Origin: Pseudomonas leptonychotis
Lineage (GTDB): Bacteria; Pseudomonadota; Gammaproteobacteria; Pseudomonadales; Pseudomonadaceae
Assembly: GCF_004920405.1 (NCBI RefSeq)
Contig: NZ_RFLV01000004.1
Span: 1-64,000, forward strand
DNA: 64,000 bases
Direction of reading: 5' to 3'
A program made the position numbers and the translations under genes. The notes beneath the pieces are model-generated. The model saw only the letters and a list, made by a program, of their open reading frames with translations, was not told where the DNA came from and did not search any database. Below, one piece after another: positions 38,425 through 46,843 of the stretch; position 1 is the stretch's first letter; each line of letters starts with the position of its first letter.

Positions 38425-39225
38425 TTACGAATAGCGCAGCACCGTCTCGCACAGATAACGGTCGAGATCGGCCGTATCGCCGCCCGCTTTGGGCAGTGCC
38501 GGCTGCGCTTCGGCTTGCTGCAACGCCTGCTCGATAAAAGCGTGGATCGCTTCACGGCGTGGACCATAGGCCGACTCCACTACCTGGCGCTTGAGCGTCA
38601 GCAGGGCATCGATTTCCGCCAGCAGGGTAGGATCACGTACGGTGGCGTCGAGCAGTGCGGCGAAGGTCATTGGTGGGCGACCCAGGCCTTGGTCGATCCA
38701 GCGTACGGCCAGCAACGGGCGCAGCACATAGAGGTATTTCTTGAAGCGCACCTGCTCGTCCTGGAGGTAGCCGCGAAAGTTCTTCTTGGCCATCGATAGA
38801 TAGTGGTGCCGTGCGGCGGTCGGGCAGTAGAACTGCTCGGCCAGCTCGCGCAACTGCTCGGCAGCACCCGACTCGCTGCGATAAACCAGCGGCGAGTCCA
38901 GCCACTCCAGTAGCGTGGGGTTGGATTTGCGCAGCAGGTGCAGAGTCTTGCGCAGCTCCCAGCCGCCTATATCCAACTCGTCGCTCAGCGGCCGCTCGAT
39001 TACATCGCGCGGTGCGTCTACGCGCAGGTACCAGGGCTGGCGCTGCACATAGACGAAGCGCACATCGTAGTCGCTATCCGGCGAGGCAAAACCCCAGGCG
39101 CGGCTGCCCGACTCGCAGGCGTAGAGCACGGTGACCTCGTGCTGCGCTTCTATTGCTTTCAGCTCGCGCAATACCCACTCACGCATTTCTGCTGAGAGCG
39201 GGTGGCGTTGTTGATGCAGGTCCAT
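38425..39225 (-). CDS. RlaP-type nucleotidyltransferase
   Basis: A 266-aa DNA-polymerase-beta-fold nucleotidyltransferase. The core GSRAWGFASPDSDYDVRFVY carries the GS and DxD metal motif; DIGGWELRKTLHLLRKSNPTLLEWL follows. This is the RlaP/YcgL-type group known to travel with RNA-repair operons. Likely role: adding or altering 3'-nucleotides on damaged RNA, inferred from its place between HEAT and rtcA. Confidence 0.82.
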   Translation of the reverse strand: MDLHQQRHPLSAEMREWVLRELKAIEAQHEVTVLYACESGSRAWGFASPDSDYDVRFVYVQRQPWYLRVDAPRDVIERPLSDELDIGGWELRKTLHLLRKSNPTLLEWLDSPLVYRSESGAAEQLRELAEQFYCPTAARHHYLSMAKKNFRGYLQDEQVRFKKYLYVLRPLLAVRWIDQGLGRPPMTFAALLDATVRDPTLLAEIDALLTLKRQVVESAYGPRREAIHAFIEQALQQAEAQPALPKAGGDTADLDRYLCETVLRYS

Positions 39226-39250
39226 CGGTTTTGTTCCTTGTTACCAGTCT

Positions 39251-40633
39251 TCAATTTATCCAGTATTGAGGATCGCAATGCTCCAGCTTTCCTGCTGCCA
39301 TTAGCGTCAACAAATGGGTGCTCAGCAGGGCCTGCTGCTCAGCCGTGGCCCTTAATGCATAGGCTCGCCGCCGGCGCTTGTGCCATATATTCAGTGCCGC
39401 CAGCAGTCCTTCTCGCTGCCCCTCGTCCTCCGCTATTTCCAGTGCCTGCAGCAAATGCTGCAGATGGATCCAGAGCGGTGTCAGCGCGGCCAAGGTAACA
39501 AGCTTGCGACTTTCCCCCTGGCGTAGTGAGCTGACTATGGCTGCCGACAATTGCTCATCGCCCGTGCGTATGGGCTGGCGTTTCAATAGCCGGCTGGCTG
39601 CGCGCACTACCTGGGTGGATGGGTTATCCAGAGCGCTCAGCAGGGTCGCCAACACATCATCAGGGGCTATCGCCGCGATGGCTTCCAATGCTCTGCTACG
39701 CACCACGGGCGCCGTGTGCAACAAGGCAATCTGCAGAGTCGGCAGTGCCCGCGTTTCAACCAGATCCTTGGCTAGACCGATAAGTCCGAGCCAGCCGTTC
39801 TTGTCCGTAGGTTGTTCGGCCAGTCCAAGCATCAGCACGTCTGAGCTGTTTATCTGATAGCGAGGCGCCGCCCAGCAGGCTAGGCAGCGAACCGCAGGGG
39901 CGGGGTCGAGCAAACCCAGGCGCAGCAAGTTCTGTATCTGTGGCAGTTGCTCGTCCTGCGCCAGCCATTCGCGTAACGCTGTTACCCTGATTTGCGCACT
40001 TGGGCTTGCAAAGCCCAGGCGCAAAAGCACTCTGGCCTCTGCCTGGGGTAGGCGTCTGCTGGCCGTCAACGCCATGCGCCGTACGTCTGTATCGGCGTGC
40101 TTCATGGCTATTTGCAGCGTTGTCGGCAGCGCGCCTGCTTCGCTCTTCAGAAGTAGCTCGAAAAGAAAGCGTGCCCCTTTGCCTCGGCGACCGTTCAGTG
40201 CCTCTATAAGCGCGGCGTGTAATTCTGGTCGAGACAGCACTTCAGCCATTTGCTGCAGGATGGCGTCAGGATTGCAGCGGCCCTTGCCGGCTAGTGCCAG
40301 CAAGGGCTCCAAGGCGTAAAGCAGCGCGTCAGCCTGATTGGGATGCAGGTATTGCTGCACACCGCGCTCGGCCAACTGCCGTACTTGCGCTACCCAGTCG
40401 TTGAGTCGCTCGACCAGTGCGAGCAAAGCCTGCGGACTTGGCGTATCGCATAGCACGCGTACGGCAACCTCGCGTACAAAGCCGTTACTGTTGCGGCTGA
40501 GCTGCAGCCAATCGCTTTGCTCGTCGCAATCTGCAAGCACATTCAGCGCATCCTGTTGCCAGTAGTGCGTACTACTCAGCGGGTGCTGAGGCTGACGGCG
40601 TAGGCGCTCCAGCCATTCCTTCAGGTGTTTCAT
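39251..40633 (-). CDS. HEAT-repeat protein in the RNA-repair operon
   Basis: A 460-aa, almost fully helical protein with HEAT-like pairs of helices, for example FVREVAVRVLCDTPSPQALLALV, PVVRSRALEAIAAIAPDDVLATLLSAL and TQVVRAASRLLKR. No enzyme motif or export signal was found. It lies 12 bases after rtcB and 25 before rlaP, clearly in the same transcript. It probably acts as a scaffold holding RNA or protein partners of the repair enzymes; this is inferred from context. Confidence 0.78.
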   Translation of the reverse strand: MKHLKEWLERLRRQPQHPLSSTHYWQQDALNVLADCDEQSDWLQLSRNSNGFVREVAVRVLCDTPSPQALLALVERLNDWVAQVRQLAERGVQQYLHPNQADALLYALEPLLALAGKGRCNPDAILQQMAEVLSRPELHAALIEALNGRRGKGARFLFELLLKSEAGALPTTLQIAMKHADTDVRRMALTASRRLPQAEARVLLRLGFASPSAQIRVTALREWLAQDEQLPQIQNLLRLGLLDPAPAVRCLACWAAPRYQINSSDVLMLGLAEQPTDKNGWLGLIGLAKDLVETRALPTLQIALLHTAPVVRSRALEAIAAIAPDDVLATLLSALDNPSTQVVRAASRLLKRQPIRTGDEQLSAAIVSSLRQGESRKLVTLAALTPLWIHLQHLLQALEIAEDEGQREGLLAALNIWHKRRRRAYALRATAEQQALLSTHLLTLMAAGKLEHCDPQYWIN

Positions 40634-40645
40634 TGTCCTGTCCTT

Positions 40646-41878
40646 TTATCCTTTAACGCACACCACCTGACGCAGGGTGTGGACTACTTCCACCAGCTCG
40701 CGCTGGGCGTGCATGACTTTTTCGATGTCCTTGTAGGCCATGGTGATCTCGTCGATTACGTCGAGGTCCTTGCGGCATTCCACGTGGGCGGTGGCGCGGA
40801 TCTGGTCGTCCAGGCTGAACTGTTTTTTCGCCTGGGTACGACTCATTACTCGCCCCGCGCCGTGGCTGCAGGAGCTGAACGCCTCTTCGTTACCCAGGCC
40901 GCGCACGATAAAACTCTGCGCGCCCATGGAGCCGGGGATGATGCCCAGTTCGCCCTTCTGCGCCGAGACCGCGCCCTTGCGGGTGATCAGTACGTCTTCG
41001 CCAAAGTGGCGTTCCTTCTGCACATAGTTGTGGTGGCAGTTCACCGCTTGCAGGTTGGCCTCGAAAGGCTTGCCGATTACCTGGCGCGCTGCGGCTATCA
41101 CCGCCTGCATCATCAGTTCGCGGTTCTGCCGGGCGAAATCCTGGGCCCAGCCCACAGCCTCCACATAGTCCTGGTAGTGCTGGCTGCCTTCTTCGAAGTA
41201 GGCCAGATCCTTGTCCGGCAGGTTGGCGACGTGCTGGCGCATATCGGCCTTGGCCAGTTCGATATACAGGCTGCCGATGGCGTTCCCCACGCCGCGCGAA
41301 CCGCTGTGCAACATAAACCAGACGCGCTGCGCCTCGTCCAGGCAGACCTCGATAAAGTGGTTACCGGTACCCAGGGTTCCCAGGTGTTTGCGGTTGTTGG
41401 TCTTCTCCAGCCGCGGCTGCTTATCGGTGATCAGCTTGAAGCGCCCAGCCAGGTTGGCCCAGGCCTGGTCGGTGGTATCGGGCACATTCTCCCAGGCACC
41501 TTTATCGCGGCCGCTGCGGGTATTGGTACGACCATGGGGTACGGCGCGTTCGATGGCATCGCGCAGCCCGCTAAGGTTGTCCGGTAGGTCGCTAGCAGTC
41601 AGCGAGGTGCGCGCGGCCATCATGCCGCAGCCGATATCCACGCCCACCGCTGCTGGGATCACCGCGCCCTGGGTGGGGATCACGCTGCCGATGGTCGACC
41701 CCTTACCCAAATGCACGTCTGGCATCACCGCCAGGTGCTTGAAGATAAACGGCAGCTTGGCGGTGTTGATCAGCTGTTGCTGCGCTTCGGCCTCCACCGG
41801 CACGCCCTGGGTCCAGAGCTTGATCGGCTTGCCGTTGGCGACTTCCAGCAGGTTGTAGGTCTTGCTTTGCATTGTCAT
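40646..41878 (-). CDS. rtcB: RNA-splicing ligase RtcB
   Basis: Joins 3'-phosphate or cyclic-phosphate RNA ends to 5'-OH ends using GTP (410 aa). Metal and nucleotide residues are in DVHLGKGSTIGSV, GVDIGCGM, GTGNHFIEV and HHNYV; the guanylated His is in CSHGAGR. Two in-frame ATGs (41878, 41872) open the gene. Its 5' leader has a small hairpin, GCTGGC-ACG-GCCAGC (41893-41907), and begins directly after the fifth Y-RNA-like gene. Confidence 0.95.
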   Translation of the reverse strand: MTMQSKTYNLLEVANGKPIKLWTQGVPVEAEAQQQLINTAKLPFIFKHLAVMPDVHLGKGSTIGSVIPTQGAVIPAAVGVDIGCGMMAARTSLTASDLPDNLSGLRDAIERAVPHGRTNTRSGRDKGAWENVPDTTDQAWANLAGRFKLITDKQPRLEKTNNRKHLGTLGTGNHFIEVCLDEAQRVWFMLHSGSRGVGNAIGSLYIELAKADMRQHVANLPDKDLAYFEEGSQHYQDYVEAVGWAQDFARQNRELMMQAVIAAARQVIGKPFEANLQAVNCHHNYVQKERHFGEDVLITRKGAVSAQKGELGIIPGSMGAQSFIVRGLGNEEAFSSCSHGAGRVMSRTQAKKQFSLDDQIRATAHVECRKDLDVIDEITMAYKDIEKVMHAQRELVEVVHTLRQVVCVKG

Positions 41879-41919
41879 TCACTCGTATTCGGGCTGGCCG
41901 TGCCAGCGTGCTCTCATTG

Positions 41920-42035
41920 CGGCGACAATCCTTGGTGAAACATGCGCAGTGCTCTATCCGCTGAGCTACAGCCTTGCGGCTGGCGGGAGTTGAACCCGCG
42001 ACCTTTGCGTTCTGTAGTTCCACCGGCATTCGCCG
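41920..42035 (-). ncRNA. Y-RNA-like RNA 5 with permuted tRNA-like domain
   Basis: Read on the minus strand. Outer stem CGGCGA/TCGCCG, conserved bulge strands CGAATGCC and ATTGTCG, inner stem GGTGGAAC/GTTTCACC. Inside is a tRNA fold in permuted order: T arm GCGGG-TTCAACT-CCCGC, acceptor CAGCC closed by GCAA to GGCTG, then TA (positions 8-9) and D arm GCTC-AGCGGATA-GAGC. The Y stem replaces the anticodon arm. This is the plan of the YrlA RNA bound by bacterial Ro60. It sits after the terminator and just before rtcB. Confidence 0.8.
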
Positions 42036-42042
42036 GGTCAAT

Positions 42043-42068
42043 CAAAAAAGGGGGGAGGCCAGGCCTCC
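42043..42068 (-). terminator. Intrinsic terminator/attenuator within the Rtc operon
   Basis: On the minus strand GGAGGC and GCCTCC pair around a short CTG loop and are followed by CCCCTTTTTTG. It lies between RNA 4 and RNA 5, so most transcripts from the rsr promoter could stop here, separating rsr and RNAs 1-4 from RNA 5 and rtcB-rtcA. Confidence 0.8.
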
Positions 42069-42070
42069 GT

Positions 42071-42174
42071 GCAGCGACGAGTTGATGGGCACATTTGCTC
42101 TACCAGCTGAGCTACCCGTTAACGGGGCGGGGCTCGAACCCGCGACACAATGTAGTACCCAAGGCATTCGCTGC
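42071..42174 (-). ncRNA. Y-RNA-like RNA 4 with permuted tRNA-like domain
   Basis: Outer stem GCAGCGA/TCGCTGC, 5' signature CGAATGCC, inner stem GGGTAC/GTGCCC. The permuted tRNA part has T arm GCGGG-TTCGAGC-CCCGC, acceptor CCCG-TTAA-CGGG, then TA and D arm GCTC-AGCTGGTA-GAGC. The 3' signature is altered (CTCGTCG in place of TTGTCG) and the inner stem differs from units 3 and 5, so it may bind Ro differently. Confidence 0.75.
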
Positions 42175-42184
42175 CTGAAAAAGA

Positions 42185-42317
42185 TGCGACGACAAGGTGT
42201 GGTGAAACGTATTTTCGTGTTCTGCCATTGAACTACGGCCCCCCAATGATGGAGCCGACGGGACTCGAACCCGCATCTCGACCGTGGAAGGGTGTAGTTC
42301 CACCGGCATTCGTCGCA
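42185..42317 (-). ncRNA. Y-RNA-like RNA 3 with permuted tRNA-like domain
   Basis: The longest unit (133 bases). Outer stem TGCGACGA/TCGTCGCA (8 bp), signatures CGAATGCC and CTTGTCG, inner stem GGTGGAAC/GTTTCACC. Permuted tRNA part: T arm GCGGG-TTCGAGT-CCCGT, acceptor CGGCTCC paired with GGGGCCG (seven pairs, one G-T) across a short loop that includes CCA-like bases, then TA and D arm GTTC-AATGGCA-GAAC. Confidence 0.85.
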
Positions 42318-42334
42318 AAACCGTTGAATCAGGT

Positions 42335-42420
42335 GGCACGACAAGGGAAGTGACTGTTCCGTGTTGCCACGGGCCGATATCGAAACCGGCATAACCTGTA
42401 CAGCCACTGGCATTCGTGCC
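42335..42420 (-). ncRNA. Y-RNA-like RNA 2
   Basis: Outer stem GGCACGA/TCGTGCC, signatures CGAATGCC and CCTTGTCG, and a nine-pair inner stem AGTGGCTGT/ACAGTCACT. The loop holds one hairpin, GCCGGT-TTCGAT-ATCGGC, that looks like a T arm, but there is no D arm or acceptor. It is 86 bases. Confidence 0.75.
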
Positions 42421-42425
42421 TTCGC

Positions 42426-42487
42426 GCGTATTCGACAAGGGCGTGGTGATACGTCTTGGATGTAGTCCCACCGGTATTCGAATACGC
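42426..42487 (-). ncRNA. Y-RNA-like RNA 1 (minimal)
   Basis: The shortest unit (62 bases), nearest to rsr. A perfect ten-pair outer stem GCGTATTCGA/TCGAATACGC, signatures CGAATACC and CCTTGTCG, and inner GGTG/CACC closing a simple loop of about 20 bases. There is no tRNA-like domain. It begins about 50 bases after the rsr stop. Confidence 0.75.
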
Positions 42488-42537
42488 TCGAAATCGTTAA
42501 TTTATGTGCGCTCGTCCCTTATTGGCCGAGCGCGTTC

Positions 42538-44088
42538 TCATAGCTCCATCTTCTCGATGGCGTCGACCCAGTGGCCGGCGCCGAAGGTGCCGCTGGCGAA
42601 CTGTGCCAGCACATCGAACACTGCGTCGCTGAAACCGCCGACATTCAGGATGTCTGCACGATCCGCTGCCTGCGTGGTGCCGTAGGGTTGCAGGTCAATG
42701 CAGATCAGCCGCGCTTGCGGGTTGAACTGCTTGATCCGCTCCCACTGGCGCAGGGTTTCCGTGGCGCCATGGCGGCGGGCGTCGATCCAGGATTCGTTGT
42801 CGGAAACCAGGATCAGCGTATCCACTTTGGCCCCGGTATCCGCCAGTTGCTTTAGCGGGGCGGAGCAGCTGGTTCCGCCGCCACCGATTGCCGCCAGCTT
42901 CTGTGCGTTACTCATCACGCTGTCACGTGGGTTGAGCGACACTTTAACCACCTTGTTCTCGAACGGCAGCACCTGGGCCTGCGGTTGTTTGCGCAGGATC
43001 GCCGCCGCCACCAGTGCGGCCACATCGATGCAGCGCACCGCTGTGGTCGCACCCTGGCGGTAACCGGTCACCGGGCTCGACATCGAGCCGGACACGTCCG
43101 GGCACACCACCACCTTGCCGCTCAGCGCTGGCACGTTGACCAGCGATAGCTCCAGGGCATCCTGCAGCGCTTCACGCACTACCAGCGGTACACCATCCCC
43201 GGTCATCCTGTAGGCGGCCAGCAACTGGTATGGGTACACCCGCGCCTTGGCCACTGCCGCGCTATCGGCCAGACGCTTCGCCACCATTTCGGCACAACCC
43301 TCCACCGCGAATGCGCCGTGGCGCACCAGTGTGTTGAGATTCATGCGCAGAGCCTGCCAACTCATCCGTCCCGCCAGCTCGGCCCATTGCGCCGCGCTCA
43401 GCGTCTCGTTGCCGAGCAGCTGGAACGGCACCTCAGGCAGCTCGCTGTTTGCACCGCTGCGAAACGCCAGCAGTGCGCGGGTCAGCGCCGGCAGGGCCGC
43501 AGCATCCGCTGGTTTGCCGATCAGCCAGGCGAAAAAGGCTTCGCGCCAGGCGTCGGCCGGCTTGGGGTGAACCATCTTCACTACGTCCGCCAGCGACGGC
43601 TGGTTGCCGATGGCGGCTTGCAGCAGCTGGCGTTCGCTGGCGCTGTTCAGCCATGTCTGCACCAGACGCTTGGGCTGCGAGCCAAGGGACTTTCGCCCGG
43701 TCACGCCGCTACGCAGGATCTGCACGAAGGTGCGCAGCATCTTGCCGTTATCCACCACCTGCTCGAACAGCGCCGGCATCAAGCTCGAACGCTGCGCGGC
43801 CAGGGCTGCCAATAACAAGGCCGGCATGTCTTTCATATGGCCTTTCTTGCGGGCATAAAGCGCGGCCTTGGCCACGTAGCGAGCGTCTAGCTCGGCTACC
43901 AGCTTCAGCACTTCGGCCAGTTGGGTTTCAGCGTCGGCGTAGAAGGTCTGATTCAGGCAGCCGGTTACTGCCAGCTGGGCCAGCTTGTGCTTGGGCTGGT
44001 AGGCGTAGGCTGGTGCCTGCTGGTTGTTCAGCGCATCGCTGGTTGGTAGCTGGGCTTCCCTGGTGTTGAACAATTTGATGTTGGCCAT
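42538..44088 (-). CDS. rsr: Ro60-like TROVE-domain protein (Rsr)
   Basis: A 516-aa Ro60 orthologue that binds Y RNAs and guides RNA quality control. The N-terminal two thirds are HEAT-like helices of the TROVE ring; KKGHMKDMPALLLAALAA and LPWEL-like inner-face segments are seen. The C-terminal vWA domain has a MIDAS (DVSGSMSS, with GGGTSCSAP and SDNESW). It is the first gene after the sigma-54 promoter and lies just before the five Y-RNA-like genes, a rsr-Y RNA-rtc order like that of Salmonella. Confidence 0.93.
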   Translation of the reverse strand: MANIKLFNTREAQLPTSDALNNQQAPAYAYQPKHKLAQLAVTGCLNQTFYADAETQLAEVLKLVAELDARYVAKAALYARKKGHMKDMPALLLAALAAQRSSLMPALFEQVVDNGKMLRTFVQILRSGVTGRKSLGSQPKRLVQTWLNSASERQLLQAAIGNQPSLADVVKMVHPKPADAWREAFFAWLIGKPADAAALPALTRALLAFRSGANSELPEVPFQLLGNETLSAAQWAELAGRMSWQALRMNLNTLVRHGAFAVEGCAEMVAKRLADSAAVAKARVYPYQLLAAYRMTGDGVPLVVREALQDALELSLVNVPALSGKVVVCPDVSGSMSSPVTGYRQGATTAVRCIDVAALVAAAILRKQPQAQVLPFENKVVKVSLNPRDSVMSNAQKLAAIGGGGTSCSAPLKQLADTGAKVDTLILVSDNESWIDARRHGATETLRQWERIKQFNPQARLICIDLQPYGTTQAADRADILNVGGFSDAVFDVLAQFASGTFGAGHWVDAIEKMEL

Positions 44089-44130
44089 CGTGGCATCTCG
44101 CTCTGTTTGTCCGTGCTTGCCAGGACTATT

Positions 44131-44145
44131 GCAGTGGCTGTGCCA
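44131..44145 (-). promoter_or_regulatory. Sigma-54 promoter of the rsr-rtc operon
   Basis: On the minus strand TGGCAC-AGCCA-CTGC has the -24 GG and -12 GC elements exactly ten bases apart, 43 bases before the rsr ATG. The sigma-54 activator RtcR is encoded divergently next door. The AT-rich stretch at 44150-44310 would hold its upstream binding sites and allow DNA bending. Confidence 0.87.
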
Positions 44146-44273
44146 TGGTTGTGATAAATATGAATTTTATTTTTAAACTGTTGATTTATAAGAAAATTAT
44201 TTTAATTATGATTGTTTTATGTTGGCGCGATAAGGAGCTGTAATTCAATTTTATTATCTTTATAGATTGGAAA

Positions 44274-44289
44274 TTATCTTTAAAGATAA
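44274..44289. promoter_or_regulatory. Perfect 16-bp palindrome, candidate RtcR site
   Basis: TTATCTTTAAAGATAA is an exact palindrome 29 bases before the rtcR ATG, and the half-site TTATCTTTA also occurs about 20 bases earlier (44253-44261). Its position upstream of the sigma-54 promoter fits an enhancer for RtcR, with possible autoregulation. Confidence 0.45.
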
Positions 44290-44317
44290 GATGATTTTTT
44301 ATTTTTGGGGATTGAGC

Positions 44318-45928
<1,611 letters not shown>

Positions 45929-45940
45929 CAGCAATACCGC

Positions 45941-46252
45941 TTAGCGGTAAATGCTCGACATGCCCTTGCGCTCTTCCAGGCACTCAGGGGACGCGGTCTC
46001 GAATTCGCGGCAAATCAGCGGGCGCACTTCGTAGATGGTGCAGCGCATCGTGTTGCGGTCCAGCGCGGCGCACCAGCCGTCATCCAGGCGCAGCATGACT
46101 TCGCCGCCCCAGTCATCGGTGTCGATATAGCGACGCGGCACACCGGTGTCGGTAATCAGCATGACTTCCAGCTGGCAGCAGCACGCCGCACAGTTGGAGC
46201 AACTGACGGCTTCTGGGGTGTGCAGCTGGATGTGGGGAATGCTCTCGCTCAT
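45941..46252 (-). CDS. YkgJ-family cysteine-cluster protein
   Basis: A 103-aa protein of the zinc/iron-chelating CxxCxxCC group. CSNCAACCC near residue 18, then WCAALD, RCTIYEVRPLICREF and PECLE supply the cysteines. It is convergent with rtcR, 12 bases from its stop. Function in the family is not well defined. Confidence 0.85.
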   Translation of the reverse strand: MSESIPHIQLHTPEAVSCSNCAACCCQLEVMLITDTGVPRRYIDTDDWGGEVMLRLDDGWCAALDRNTMRCTIYEVRPLICREFETASPECLEERKGMSSIYR

Positions 46253-46315
46253 GCCGCGCAGTGTACGCCATGGGCGTCGCTCAGGGGCTGGGCTGACGAC
46301 CTAGATGCGCTTTAG

Positions 46316-46843
46316 CTAGGCCGATTGCTGCGTGCGCAGGCGCTGTTCGTGCTGGTTGCGATAAAGCTTGGCGAAGCCATGCAGCACGGGCATCACTACC
46401 GCCCAGATGGCTGCGATTAGCAGCAGGCTTTGCCAGGTGCCATAGGGCAGGCTGACGCCGGCAATCTGTGCACCGCCGTAATAAGACAGGGGGGCGCCGA
46501 TGGCTCCCAGCAAGCTGCCGCGCCACCAGGGTTGCGCGGTCCAGGCCAGGCAGTGATTAAGCGTGGTAGCCAGCAGCAACCACAGGCAGGCGAGCCACAG
46601 GGGGATCAGCGTGCGCGGCTCGCCAAACTCAAACACGCCGAGGTTGAGCAGGAAGCTGTCCAGGGCGCTGCCGGCAATAAACACCGTCACCAGCAACTTG
46701 CCTTCGGCAGCCCAGCTGCTGGTCCAGAGCAGGTGTACTGCCAGCACCGCGGCAACAATCAGCAGCCATAAACTGTCGCCGCCAAACACGCAGGCGAACC
46801 AGCCGAGCTGAAACAGCAGGGTGTTGACGATCAATTTAGGCAT
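46316..46843 (-). CDS. DUF2878 inner-membrane protein
   Basis: A 175-aa protein with about five hydrophobic helices and no catalytic motif. The start MPKLIVNTLLFQLGWFACVFGG overlaps the end of the Cfa-like gene by eight bases; the longer frame to 46930 is that overlap. It is the last gene of the photolyase/Cfa operon. Confidence 0.82.
   Translation of the reverse strand: MPKLIVNTLLFQLGWFACVFGGDSLWLLIVAAVLAVHLLWTSSWAAEGKLLVTVFIAGSALDSFLLNLGVFEFGEPRTLIPLWLACLWLLLATTLNHCLAWTAQPWWRGSLLGAIGAPLSYYGGAQIAGVSLPYGTWQSLLLIAAIWAVVMPVLHGFAKLYRNQHEQRLRTQQSA

Noticed and set aside
41920..42317. True tRNA genes, or functional permuted tRNA genes
   Set aside because: T arms, acceptor strands and D arms are present, but no anticodon loop exists; its place is taken by the Y-type stem.
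41920..42487. CRISPR array or simple tandem repeats
   Set aside because: The repeated strings are short, unequally spaced and paired with each other inside each unit; there are no spacers or cas genes.
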